Shown: positions 1 through 6,198, numbered from the stretch's first letter. The stretch: DNA of 7,127 nucleotides from an uncultured Alphaproteobacteria bacterium (GCA_910588255.1 CAJUOM010000034.1:1-7127), one strand, 5' to 3'. A program made the numbers and translations. Notes: generated by a model not told the origin, from the sequence alone.

Positions 1-1
1 T

Positions 2-67
2 CTTAAAAAAGAAATTGAGAATAAGACAGAATTAATAAATGATAGTAGCAGATTAATTTATTTATAG
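2..67 (+). CDS. possible 3' end of an unidentified gene
   Basis: Only one plus-strand frame is open from the window edge. It runs 21 codons and ends in TAG at 65-67; the other two plus frames stop by position 35. The visible tail is lysine- and glutamate-rich and ends in SSRLIYL. That is too short to assign to a family. An open run of this length can arise by chance in AT-rich DNA, so this is a tentative call. If real, the gene points toward the DsbA-like gene and converges on it, leaving a 117-base gap. Confidence 0.3.
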   Translation, partial: LKKEIENKTELINDSSRLIYL

Positions 68-98
68 AAAAACTCTATAAATTTCAACACAAAGGTAG

Positions 99-119
99 CT
101 CGAGGATAAAGTTCCTGAG
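99..119. other. small hairpin in the convergent gap
   Basis: CTC-(G)-AGGA at 99-106 pairs with TCCT-GAG at 113-119. This gives a 7-bp stem with one bulged G and a 6-base loop. It lies between the presumed end of the upstream plus-strand frame and the end of the minus-strand DsbA-like gene. The local GC content is above that of its surroundings. No uninterrupted T run follows on either strand, so it is not a typical intrinsic terminator. It could still serve as a 3' end stabiliser. Besides this, bases 68-184 contain only a 10-bp palindrome, AACAGCTGTT, at 169-178. Confidence 0.3.
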
Positions 120-184
120 GGTTTGAATTTGATCTTTCCCTATCAGTTATTTTCATAAAAAAACTTAAAACAGCTGTTATAATA

Positions 185-838
185 TTAATTTTTTATATCA
201 TACAAATTTTTATATACTTTATCTTTATTAATTATTAATGGTAAATTAATTTCTTTTGAGTCTGATATAGATGAAAGATATTTTATAGTTTTCAAGTAAT
301 CATTAAGGAGAGACAATTCAAATTTCCCTTTCATAATCGGATAAGCTTTTTGTATTTTATCTTCAGAAAATCCGAACTCATGAGCTCCAACTTGAAATTT
401 TATCATTTCAGGATCCTTCTTAGAACCTTTAAATAATAACTGTTCTTCATCTGTCGGAGATATTTGATTTATTGTCGTTAATATTCTTTTTATGTAATTT
501 TTAAAAATTAAAAAGAATAAATTTTCATCTTGGGTTTCATTGTTAAGTAATTTTATAATGAAAATATCTTTTGCACTTGCAGGTAAGAGTTTTATAATAA
601 TATGTCTATTATTTTCATTTTTATCTAGAAATTTTTCCAGATCTTCGATTATGAATCTCGCACAATGAAGACATGAAGGCGCTATATAAATATATATTAC
701 ATTTTTATTAGTCTTATTTCCTAAATGAATGTCTGTTATTAATTGTTGTGTTTCAAAGTTGTTATTTAAATCATTAGAAATTTGTGAATTCGTTGAAAAG
801 ATGAAAAAGAAAGCGCATAATAATAATCTCAACAACAT
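185..838 (-). CDS. DsbA-like thioredoxin-fold protein, exported
   Basis: A 217-residue protein, likely a periplasmic thiol-disulfide oxidoreductase of the DsbA/thioredoxin-like superfamily. The N-terminus (MLLRLLLCAFFFIFS) has one early arginine and a hydrophobic core, as in a signal peptide or anchor. A beta strand (VIYIYIAPS) leads to the redox pair C56-L-H-C59, where classical DsbA has CPHC. A helical middle region follows. Near the end, L199-P200-LIINKDK matches the cis-proline loop and following strand of the fold (compare TPTLFINGK-type ends). Length fits DsbA. A GAAGG ribosome site (846-850) lies 7 bases before the start codon. The gene follows rppH on the same strand after 53 bases, so it is probably co-transcribed; a TATAAT (875-880) in the gap could add a promoter, but no good -35 accompanies it. 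The middle region is divergent, so partner and reaction direction cannot be assigned. Confidence 0.75.
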   Translation of the reverse strand: MLLRLLLCAFFFIFSTNSQISNDLNNNFETQQLITDIHLGNKTNKNVIYIYIAPSCLHCARFIIEDLEKFLDKNENNRHIIIKLLPASAKDIFIIKLLNNETQDENLFFLIFKNYIKRILTTINQISPTDEEQLLFKGSKKDPEMIKFQVGAHEFGFSEDKIQKAYPIMKGKFELSLLNDYLKTIKYLSSISDSKEINLPLIINKDKVYKNLYDIKN

Positions 839-891
839 TCGTTAACCTTCAAAACGTCCTATAACCATAAATACATTATAATATAATAAAA

Positions 892-1422
892 TTAATTTTT
901 AGTAAATTCGTGATCTTTTTGGCAAAGTTGATCAAAATATACTTTAAAATTTTTGAAAACCTCCAGATAAAGCGATCTTTTAAAATGAACAGAAAGTCTT
1001 ATAATGTTACCTGGGCTCATCCATCTCCAAGAATCGAATTCGCTATGTTCTGATGATCTTAAATTAATATCTTCATCTTTTCCTAAAAATTTCATTAAAA
1101 ACCATTTTTGCCTTTGCCCAATGAAATTATGATCTTTTCTGCGCAATCCAAATGGAACTATATATTCCAACCATTCTGTTGTTTCTGCAATAATCTCGAC
1201 ATTGTTTGTTCCTAATTCCTCATTAAGCTCACGCATAGCGGCTTCAATTGGAGATTCTCCTTCCTCAATCCCTCCTTGAGGCATTTGCCAAGGTTTTTTT
1301 AAAAACCAGGAAACCATTTTTGTATTAATTGAGTTTCTTTTTCCGGCAAATATCTTATTTTGATCATTTAACAAAACCATTCCGACACCTGATCTGAATT
1401 GGTCTTTATAAATGCTACTCAT
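892..1422 (-). CDS. rppH: RNA pyrophosphohydrolase RppH (Nudix)
   Basis: A 176-residue Nudix hydrolase. In the RppH family it converts the 5' triphosphate of mRNA to monophosphate in the cytoplasm, opening transcripts to RNase E-type decay; relatives also cleave dinucleoside polyphosphates. The N-terminal strand FRSGVGMVLLN is typical. W45-Q-M-P-Q-G-G51 is the RppH-type lead-in to a complete Nudix box at 50-72 (G x5 E x7 REL x EE x G), with metal-binding glutamates E65, E68 and E69. The C-terminal half (EWLEYIVPF, GQRQKWFLMKF, EFDSWRWMSP) follows the alphaproteobacterial RppH/IalA pattern, and the length is usual. The start is supported by an AAGAGAGA purine tract about 6 bases upstream and by a promoter whose transcript would begin about 20 bases before the ATG. 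It is the first gene of a probable two-gene unit with the DsbA-like gene. Confidence 0.95.
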   Translation of the reverse strand: MSSIYKDQFRSGVGMVLLNDQNKIFAGKRNSINTKMVSWFLKKPWQMPQGGIEEGESPIEAAMRELNEELGTNNVEIIAETTEWLEYIVPFGLRRKDHNFIGQRQKWFLMKFLGKDEDINLRSSEHSEFDSWRWMSPGNIIRLSVHFKRSLYLEVFKNFKVYFDQLCQKDHEFTKN

Positions 1423-1449
1423 AAAAAATCTCTCTTTCGTATATTTTTC

Positions 1450-1478
1450 ATTCTAACACAATCTGCTAAGAATATCAA
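1450..1478 (-). promoter_or_regulatory. sigma70-type promoter for rppH
   Basis: On the minus strand a TTGATA -35 (1473-1478, 5 of 6 consensus bases) is followed by exactly 17 bases and a TAGAAT -10 (1450-1455, 5 of 6). Transcription would start near 1443, giving a leader of about 20 bases before the rppH ATG at 1422. Orientation, spacing and position fit rppH well. No operator-like repeat is visible around it. Confidence 0.7.
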
Positions 1479-1549
1479 TCCTATATAAAATATGGTTACA
1501 GTATGTATTTTTTCATAAAAATCTCTAATTTTATGGAACTTTTTAGAAT

Positions 1550-1577
1550 TTGACATATAAGGATTATTTTGTATTAA
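1550..1577 (+). promoter_or_regulatory. possible plus-strand promoter upstream of the palindromes
   Basis: A perfect TTGACA (1550-1555) is followed after 16 bases by TATTAA (1572-1577, 4 of 6 consensus bases). A perfect TATAAT also occurs at 1586-1591, but it lies 30 bases from the TTGACA and has no good -35 of its own. The site points toward pntAA, which begins about 430 bases further on. If used, its transcript leader would include the whole palindrome cluster. Between 1930 and 2011 I found only poor -35/-10 pairs, so this may be the ancestral pnt promoter. Confidence 0.35.
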
Positions 1578-1615
1578 GAACAGCGTATAATAAAGTTCAT
1601 AAAACTCAATATGTT

Positions 1616-1746
1616 TTTTTCGAAAGGAACGAAGAGGTAGGGATTGATTTACGAAGTTTAGTCAAGTCTGAAGAACGAGTGAAACGCAGTGAGACTTGAC
1701 GAAATGGGAGTAAATCAATCCCTACCTCTTCGTTCCTTTCGAAAAA
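1616..1746. repeat. perfect 37-bp inverted repeat, palindromic mobile-type element
   Basis: Bases 1616-1652 are the exact reverse complement of 1710-1746, so 37 base pairs match without mismatch. Inside them lies a second inverted repeat, GTCAAGTCT (1661-1669) with AGACTTGAC (1692-1700). It is extended by TTT/AAA across one mismatch and closes on a 22-base loop. The whole 131-base segment can therefore fold as one long nested hairpin. GC is 52 of 120 bases over 1621-1740, clearly above the AT-rich surroundings. No T run follows the stem on either strand, so it is not an ordinary terminator. No transposase is present. The features fit a MITE or a Rickettsia-type palindromic element; which family it belongs to cannot be told from one copy. 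Confidence 0.85.
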
Positions 1747-1771
1747 TATAATATAGAGCTTACCGCAAAAA

Positions 1772-1820
1772 GCGCCAGTGAGTATGGTATAATAATCAAG
1801 GGTACCATACTCACTGGTGT
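1772..1820. repeat. 15-bp perfect stem-loop
   Basis: CCAGTGAGTATGGTA (1775-1789) is the exact reverse complement of 1803-1817, with a 13-base loop. In RNA the stem extends to 18 bp through 1772-1774 with 1818-1820, using G-U pairs. It lies 25 bases after the large palindrome and is part of the same cluster. No T run follows on either strand. The length and perfection of the stem rule out chance. Confidence 0.8.
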
Positions 1821-1856
1821 TTCTCGAAAAATTAGAGCGGATTTCCGAAAAACACC
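1816..1856. repeat. imperfect stem-loop adjoining the 15-bp hairpin
   Basis: GGTGTTT (1816-1822) pairs with AAACACC (1850-1856). The stem continues inward as TCG/CGA and AAA/TTT with two single mismatches, giving 13 of 15 pairs and an 11-base loop. It shares bases 1816-1820 with the previous stem, so the two structures are partly alternative to each other. Its arms contain the second copy of the direct repeat described at 1739-1856. Confidence 0.5.
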
Positions 1857-1890
1857 ACCAAAAAACTCTATTTATTTTGGAAAATAATAA

Positions 1891-1925
1891 AGCGAAGTAG
1901 AGAATACCCCTAGCGTCTTCGCTAG
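1891..1925. repeat. two overlapping small inverted repeats
   Basis: AGCGAAG (1891-1897) is the reverse complement of CTTCGCT (1917-1923). Alternatively CTAGCG (1910-1915) pairs with CGCTAG (1920-1925) over a TCTT loop. Both are perfect and mutually exclusive. They mark the downstream edge of the palindrome cluster, beyond which the sequence returns to plain AT-rich DNA before pntAA. Confidence 0.45.
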
Positions 1926-2011
1926 ACATTGTGAATTAGAATTTTCTTGTATTTTTGATCATGTTATGTTAGAAATAATAAATACGAATACAGTTCATTT
2001 CCAAAAACAAA

Positions 2012-3133
2012 ATGAAATTATTTGTTTCAGCTGAAGATAAAGATATTGAAAATCGAGTATCCGTAACACCTGATATTATAAAGAAGTTAACCTTATCAAA
2101 TCAAGTTTATGTTGAAAAAGATGCAGGAAACAATTCAGGATTTCCTAATGAGGAATACAAATCTTCTGGAGCAATGATTGTTTCAGGAAATGAAATATCC
2201 GAGGCTGATTTGATTTTTAGTATTAATCCATTAAATAAAGAAAAACTAGAGAAAATCAAAGAAAAAGCAATAATAATCGCTGCGCTCGATCCATTTAATA
2301 ATATTGATTTAATAAAGGAAATGAACGCAAAGAACATAACTTCTTTTAGTTTGGATTTCATACCAAGAACAACCCGAGCACAATACATGGATATTCTTTC
2401 ATCTCAAGCAAGTTTGGCTGGCTATAAAGCAGTTATTGAAGCCTCGCATATCTTAAATAGAGCACTGCCGCTTATGATGACAACAGCGGGAACAATTCCA
2501 GCAGCAAAGGTCTTGATAATAGGTGCTGGAGTTGCTGGTTTGCAAGCTATAGCAACTGCCAAGAGACTGGGGGCTATAGTTAGTGCATTTGATGTACGGA
2601 CTTCTGCAAAAGAACAAGTTGAAAGTCTTGGAGCAAAATTTATTGAAGTAGATTCGAATGAAAAAACAGATGGCGTGTATGCAAAAGAAATGTCAGATGA
2701 TTATAAAAAAGCTCAAGAGCAGAAATTAAAAGAAGATGTTTTGCCTATTCAGGATATTGTGATAACAACAGCGCAAATTCCTGGTAAAAAGGCTCCAATA
2801 ATCATAAAAAATGACATGGTTGAATCTATGAAAAACGGATCAGTTATCATTGATTTAGCAGCAAAATCTGGTGGCAATTGTGAATTAACAGTTTCAGGTC
2901 GTTCAATTGAAAAAAATGGGGTACAAATAGTTGGCTTTGAAAATATCTTAAATCTCATTCCTTTCGACGCTTCAAGATTATTTGCAAAAAACATTTTTTC
3001 ATTTTTTGAATTGCTGACATCAAAACTTCAGGATAACAACGATTTATCAACCATTGAAGACGAAATATTAAAATCTACTTTAATAACATTTAACGGTCAA
3101 ATTATAAATGAAAGGTTAAAAGGAATATGTTAA
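2012..3133 (+). CDS. pntAA: NAD(P) transhydrogenase, alpha subunit part 1 (PntAA, NAD(H) domain)
   Basis: A 373-residue soluble NAD(H)-binding component (domain I) of the proton-translocating transhydrogenase. It passes hydride from NADH to NADP+ on PntB at the cytoplasmic face. The N-terminus (ENRVSVTPDIIKKL) belongs to the alanine dehydrogenase/PNT family. P118-R-T-T-R-A-Q-Y-M-D-I-L-S130 carries the conserved R, Q, D and S of the family's RQD loop. A Rossmann glycine motif G171-A-G-V-A-G176 follows, with D194 (FDVR) placed to bind the NAD ribose. Later come ITTAQIPGKKAP and IDLAAKSGGNCE. Length matches the separate PntAA of alphaproteobacteria, where the alpha subunit is split in two. No strong Shine-Dalgarno precedes the ATG, but homology to the family N-terminus supports this start. 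It overlaps pntAB by 7 bases, indicating coupled translation. Confidence 0.97.
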   Translation: MKLFVSAEDKDIENRVSVTPDIIKKLTLSNQVYVEKDAGNNSGFPNEEYKSSGAMIVSGNEISEADLIFSINPLNKEKLEKIKEKAIIIAALDPFNNIDLIKEMNAKNITSFSLDFIPRTTRAQYMDILSSQASLAGYKAVIEASHILNRALPLMMTTAGTIPAAKVLIIGAGVAGLQAIATAKRLGAIVSAFDVRTSAKEQVESLGAKFIEVDSNEKTDGVYAKEMSDDYKKAQEQKLKEDVLPIQDIVITTAQIPGKKAPIIIKNDMVESMKNGSVIIDLAAKSGGNCELTVSGRSIEKNGVQIVGFENILNLIPFDASRLFAKNIFSFFELLTSKLQDNNDLSTIEDEILKSTLITFNGQIINERLKGIC

Positions 3134-3435
3134 GCATTGAAACATTAACTATATTTATCTTGTCTTGCTTTGTTGGATATTATGTCGTATCAAAAGTAAG
3201 TCCGGCTCTCCATGCTCCTCTTATGTCTGTGACAAACGCGATTTCAAGTGTTATAGTGATAGTTGCTTTAGATGCAGTATTTATAAATTCATTGGAATCT
3301 GATGGAGTAACAACAAGTTCATTATTTGGTTTAGCTGCAGTTTTCCTAACAACGATTAATATTATTGGTGGTTTCATGTTAACCAAAAGAATGTTAGCAA
3401 TGTTCTCTGCCAAAAAGAAAAATAAAGGAGAATAA
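3127..3435 (+). CDS. pntAB: NAD(P) transhydrogenase, alpha subunit part 2 (PntAB, membrane)
   Basis: A 102-residue inner-membrane protein forming part of the proton channel (domain II) of transhydrogenase. Three hydrophobic segments are visible, at about residues 6-24, 34-53 and 65-88. Family motifs are GYYVVSKVSPALHAPLMSVTNAISS in the first half and NIIGGFMLTKRMLAMF at the third helix, ending in a basic tail (AKKKNK). The ATG lies inside the last codons of pntAA, with AAAAGG just upstream. It stops 2 bases before the pntB start. Size and order (AA, AB, B) match the three-subunit alphaproteobacterial enzyme rather than the two-subunit E. coli form. Confidence 0.96.
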   Translation: MLSIETLTIFILSCFVGYYVVSKVSPALHAPLMSVTNAISSVIVIVALDAVFINSLESDGVTTSSLFGLAAVFLTTINIIGGFMLTKRMLAMFSAKKKNKGE

Positions 3436-3437
3436 AT

Positions 3438-4850
3438 ATGATCGAAATAATTTCCGGTATTTCAGCAATTCTTGCTTTTGTCTTATTTATATTAGCACTT
3501 AAAGGACTCTCTTCTGCATCAACAGCTGATAAAGGAAATAAATATGGAATGTTCGGAATGGTATTGGCAATTATTTCTTCTTTTTATTTTTTTAATCATA
3601 CGTTAATTGGAAATCCATTTTTGCTGATTGCTGTATTTGCAATTATTATAGCTGGAATGATTGGGTTTTATATTGCGAAGAAAATTGATATGACATCCCT
3701 TCCTCAATTGTTAGCTGCATTTCATAGTCTGGTTGGATTAGCTGCAGTTTTCATTGCGTGTTCTATATTTTGTTCTCCTGAAACTTTTGGAATCGTATTA
3801 ATAAACGGAAAACTTCCTATAATAAATACAATAGAAATGTCTTTAGGAGCATCAATTGGAGCAATAACTTTCAGTGGATCAATAGTGGCTTTCGGGAAAC
3901 TTCAGGGAATAATAAGTGGAAAACCTATTCGATATCTAGGACAAAATAAAATAAATTCAGGATTAGGAATTCTGATATTGGTTATGATTTATTGCTTCTC
4001 AATTTATCAAAATACAAATTTATTTTCTTTTATAATTTTCGCATCATTTCTCATAGGATATTTATTAATAATCCCAATAGGAGGTGCTGACATGCCCGTT
4101 GTTATATCCATGCTAAATTCCTATTCAGGATGGGCTGCAGTTGGTATTGGATTTTCTCTTGAAAAAGATTTACTAATAATTGTCGGATCATTAGTTGGAA
4201 CTTCGGGTGCTATTCTGAGCCACATTATGTGTAAGGGAATGAACAGATCTCTTTTAAACGTTATATTTCAAAGCACTTCCCAAAACGCAACAATTACCGA
4301 ATCTGGAAGTTCAAAAGGAAACGTAAAAATTTGTATTCCTGAAGATGCCGGATTTATTATAAAAAATGCAAATTCTGTTATAATTGTTCCCGGATATGGA
4401 ATGGCTGTCGCTCAAGCACAACATGCTATAAAAGAATTGGCAGATAATTTAAAATCTTCAGGAACTTCTGTGAAATATGCAATTCACCCAGTTGCTGGAA
4501 GAATGCCGGGACATATGAATGTTTTATTAGCGGAAGCCAATATTCCATATGAAGATGTGTTTGAAAGAGATGAGATTAATCATGAGTTTGGATCAACGGA
4601 CGTTGTTATCGTTATTGGAGCAAATGACATAACAAATCCTGCTGCCAAAAGTGATCCTTCTTCTCCTATTTATGGTATGCCTGTTCTTGATGTTGAAAAA
4701 GCAAAAACAGTATTTTTTATAAAAAGATCTTTGGGTTCAGGATATGCTGGCATTGATAACTCTTTGTTCTATCAAAACAATACAATGATGATTTTAGGAG
4801 ATGCTAAAAAGGTCTCTGAAGAATTACTTAAAGCCATAAAAGATTTATGA
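3438..4850 (+). CDS. pntB: NAD(P) transhydrogenase, beta subunit (PntB)
   Basis: A 470-residue beta subunit of proton-translocating transhydrogenase. It has a multi-helix membrane half (to about residue 275) and a cytoplasmic NADP(H)-binding domain III. In the membrane part, LLAAFH96SLVGLAAV holds the histidine equivalent to E. coli beta-His91 in the proton path, and GGADMPVV with N227-S-Y-S-G-W holds the conserved helix asparagine. Domain III shows PGYGMAVAQAQHA (318-330), HPVAGRMPGHMNVLLAEANIPYE, GAND (394-397) and K429-R-S-L-G-S-G-Y-A-G438, where the Lys-Arg-Ser group binds the NADP 2'-phosphate. All key residues are present and the length is normal. A strong AAGGAG (3425-3430) sits 7 bases before the ATG, overlapping the end of pntAB. 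Its TGA overlaps the stop of the convergent HD-domain gene. Confidence 0.98.
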   Translation: MIEIISGISAILAFVLFILALKGLSSASTADKGNKYGMFGMVLAIISSFYFFNHTLIGNPFLLIAVFAIIIAGMIGFYIAKKIDMTSLPQLLAAFHSLVGLAAVFIACSIFCSPETFGIVLINGKLPIINTIEMSLGASIGAITFSGSIVAFGKLQGIISGKPIRYLGQNKINSGLGILILVMIYCFSIYQNTNLFSFIIFASFLIGYLLIIPIGGADMPVVISMLNSYSGWAAVGIGFSLEKDLLIIVGSLVGTSGAILSHIMCKGMNRSLLNVIFQSTSQNATITESGSSKGNVKICIPEDAGFIIKNANSVIIVPGYGMAVAQAQHAIKELADNLKSSGTSVKYAIHPVAGRMPGHMNVLLAEANIPYEDVFERDEINHEFGSTDVVIVIGANDITNPAAKSDPSSPIYGMPVLDVEKAKTVFFIKRSLGSGYAGIDNSLFYQNNTMMILGDAKKVSEELLKAIKDL

Positions 4851-4871
4851 TATTTTCAAAATGTCATAAAT
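4843..4871. terminator. candidate bidirectional terminator at the convergent stop codons
   Basis: ATTTATGA (4843-4850) pairs with TCATAAAT (4864-4871). Inside, ATTTT (4852-4856) pairs with AAAAT (4858-4862) around C4857, and the only non-matching pair is T4851 with G4863 (a wobble in RNA). The result is a near-perfect 29-base palindrome. It covers the pntB stop codon and the last codons of the HD-domain gene. It is AT-rich and lacks a clean T run on the plus side; on the minus side the sequence CTTTTATGG follows. Position suggests 3'-end formation for both operons, but the stem is weak and AT-rich DNA yields such palindromes more easily. Confidence 0.35.
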
Positions 4872-5426
4872 ATTACAACCGGATAACAAATCAAATTTGT
4901 TCTTTAGATTTTGCAATGGAGATAAGTAACAAGAATTTAATTCTTCCACTCTGATATTATAGTTATTTTGATACCACTCTAATTTTGACTCTATTGAGAC
5001 ATATCCGTTTAAGGTTGAAAGTTTATCGCAAAGCTGTATCAATTCCATATAATCGTTTTTCTTAACAGTTTTTAAAATACTTGAAACACGTTCTGCCTCG
5101 ATCTTATCTTTTTTACAATAATTAAGTATATGTTTATATGAATTAAAATCGGGAAATGCATGAGAAATACAAATATCTGCAACTCTTGGATAATTATTTC
5201 TAAGAAGCTCATAACCTTTTCTTGGATGCTTATATATTTCATTTTTAGAAAGGTAAAACTTTCCAATATCATGTAATAAACCATACGTATAAGCTTTTTC
5301 CGGATCCAAAATTCTAGTTTTCCTTGAAATTAATTTTGCAGCATTTGCCACTGTTTTCGAATGAGAAATAGTTCTTAAATTATTTAGATTTAACTCGGTA
5401 TTTTTAGGCAGAAAAGATTCTATCAT
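4845..5426 (-). CDS. HD-domain phosphohydrolase-like protein
   Basis: A 193-residue HD-superfamily protein, probably a cytoplasmic metal-dependent phosphohydrolase or phosphodiesterase. The expected metal ligands appear in order: H22 (SHSKT), H52-D53 in the HDIGK motif (GLLHDIGKFYLS), H67 (HPRKGYELL), H89 (ICISHAFPD) and D134 (QLCDKLS). No sensor, GGDEF or membrane domain is present. The substrate is unknown; the HD family includes nucleotidases, cyclic-dinucleotide and (p)ppGpp hydrolases, and sequence alone does not choose among them. An AGGA ribosome site (5433-5436) lies 6 bases before the ATG and inside the last codons of mlaF, whose stop is only 2 bases away, so translation is likely coupled. 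It is the last gene of the mlaE-mlaF operon and its stop overlaps that of convergent pntB. Confidence 0.78.
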   Translation of the reverse strand: MIESFLPKNTELNLNNLRTISHSKTVANAAKLISRKTRILDPEKAYTYGLLHDIGKFYLSKNEIYKHPRKGYELLRNNYPRVADICISHAFPDFNSYKHILNYCKKDKIEAERVSSILKTVKKNDYMELIQLCDKLSTLNGYVSIESKLEWYQNNYNIRVEELNSCYLSPLQNLKNKFDLLSGCNIYDILKIS

Positions 5427-5428
5427 AT

Positions 5429-6190
5429 TTAATCCTGATTTGTAAAAGGTCCATTTGGATTACCGTTAATAAATTGAACTATATATGGATTGTCTGTCTT
5501 GAGTAATTCCTTATTTGTTCCTTCCCAGATAATTTTTCCATTATATAAAAGACCAACGCGGTCACTAATGTGTTTCAAACTATTTATATCATGAGTAATT
5601 GAAATCGCTGATATTTGCATATCTTTTGTACATCTAACAATAAGGTCATTTATAGTTCCGCTAGTGATAGGATCGAGACCAGTTGTTGGTTCATCAAAAA
5701 ATATAATATTTGGATCTGTAGCAATAGCCCTTGCTAAGGCAACTCTTTTTTGCATTCCTCCTGATAGTTCTGAAGGAAATATCTTCGCAATATCTTCGCT
5801 CAAATCAACAGCTTCAAGTTTTTCTATTGCCACTTTATATGCATCTTTAACAGGCATTCCATAGCCATACACCAGCCCAAATGAAACATTATCAATTACA
5901 TTCATACTATCAAAAAGGGCTCCTCCTTGGTAAAGAACACCGCGTTTCAATCTGGTTTTAAATAATTCTTTTTGAGAAATATTTGTTATATCTTTTCCAT
6001 CAAATTTTATAGTTCCGGAATTTGGCTCTAATAATCTCAAGATACATTTTGTTAAAACTGATTTTCCTGATCCGGAACCCCCTATGATAACATATGATTC
6101 TCCTTTTGATAAACGTAAGTTTACGCCTTGAAGGACTTTGTTTTTTCCGAAAGATTTTGTCAAGTTGTCAACTTCTATTACAAATTTCAT
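5429..6190 (-). CDS. mlaF: ABC transporter ATPase, MlaF-type
   Basis: A 253-residue cytoplasmic ATPase of an MlaFEDB-type phospholipid transporter. All ABC motifs are intact: Walker A G37-G-S-G-S-G-K-S44, Q-loop Q88 in the MlaF-like YQGGALFDSMNVIDNVSF, signature L142-S-G-G-M-Q, Walker B IIFFDEPTTGLDP (D166, E167) and switch histidine H200 in ITHD. YQGGALFDSM after Walker A and PSELSGGMQKRVALARA distinguish the MlaF/Ttg2A family from other ABC ATPases. Length is close to the usual 250-270. It follows mlaE after 8 bases with a GAGG (6196-6199) 5 bases before its ATG, the site overlapping the end of mlaE. The assignment to lipid transport rests on family and on the mlaE neighbour. Confidence 0.92.
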   Translation of the reverse strand: MKFVIEVDNLTKSFGKNKVLQGVNLRLSKGESYVIIGGSGSGKSVLTKCILRLLEPNSGTIKFDGKDITNISQKELFKTRLKRGVLYQGGALFDSMNVIDNVSFGLVYGYGMPVKDAYKVAIEKLEAVDLSEDIAKIFPSELSGGMQKRVALARAIATDPNIIFFDEPTTGLDPITSGTINDLIVRCTKDMQISAISITHDINSLKHISDRVGLLYNGKIIWEGTNKELLKTDNPYIVQFINGNPNGPFTNQD

Positions 6191-6198
6191 AAAAGCCT

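Larger units (their letters stand above)
1739..1856 (+). repeat. diverged direct repeat flanking a hairpin
   Basis: The same blocks occur in the same order in two segments. At 1739-1776 they are TCGAAAAAT, then after 6 extra bases TAGAGC, CCG, AAAAA and CGCC. At 1824-1856 they are TCGAAAAAT, TAGAGC, CCG, AAAAA and CACC. The first copy begins on the last bases of the large 37-bp arm. The two copies bracket the 15-bp stem hairpin. This suggests duplication or successive insertion of related elements. The alignment needs gaps, so common origin is likely but not proven. Confidence 0.5.

Noticed and set aside
169..178. AACAGCTGTT palindrome as an operator or terminator
   Set aside because: Only 10 bp with no loop, located after the end of the DsbA-like gene; a short palindrome like this is expected by chance.
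1616..1746. Large palindrome as an intrinsic terminator or CRISPR repeat
   Set aside because: No T run follows the stem on either strand. There is one inverted copy only, with no regularly spaced direct repeats, so it is not a CRISPR array.
1606..1929. Minus-strand open frame of 107 codons as a protein-coding gene
   Set aside because: It lies wholly over the palindrome cluster, has no ribosome site before its ATG, and its peptide is a translation of inverted repeats. Treated as a repeat feature.
1423..2011. tRNA or other structured RNA gene in the long intergenic stretch
   Set aside because: I found no cloverleaf, no T-arm-like GTTCRA motif in the right context and no known riboswitch core. 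The structure present is simple inverted repeats.
2107..2994. Minus-strand open frames at 2107-2388 and 2749-2994
   Set aside because: They lie entirely inside pntAA, whose motifs are unmistakable, and show no domain or ribosome site of their own.
3180..3413. Minus-strand open frame of 77 codons
   Set aside because: It is opposite pntAB and is explained by that gene's codon pattern.
5072..5284. Minus-strand open frame of 70 codons
   Set aside because: It is in another frame of the HD-domain gene, which has the complete metal-ligand motif set.
5664..5864. Plus-strand open frame of 66 codons
   Set aside because: Antisense to the mlaF region coding for the signature and Walker B motifs; no support of its own.
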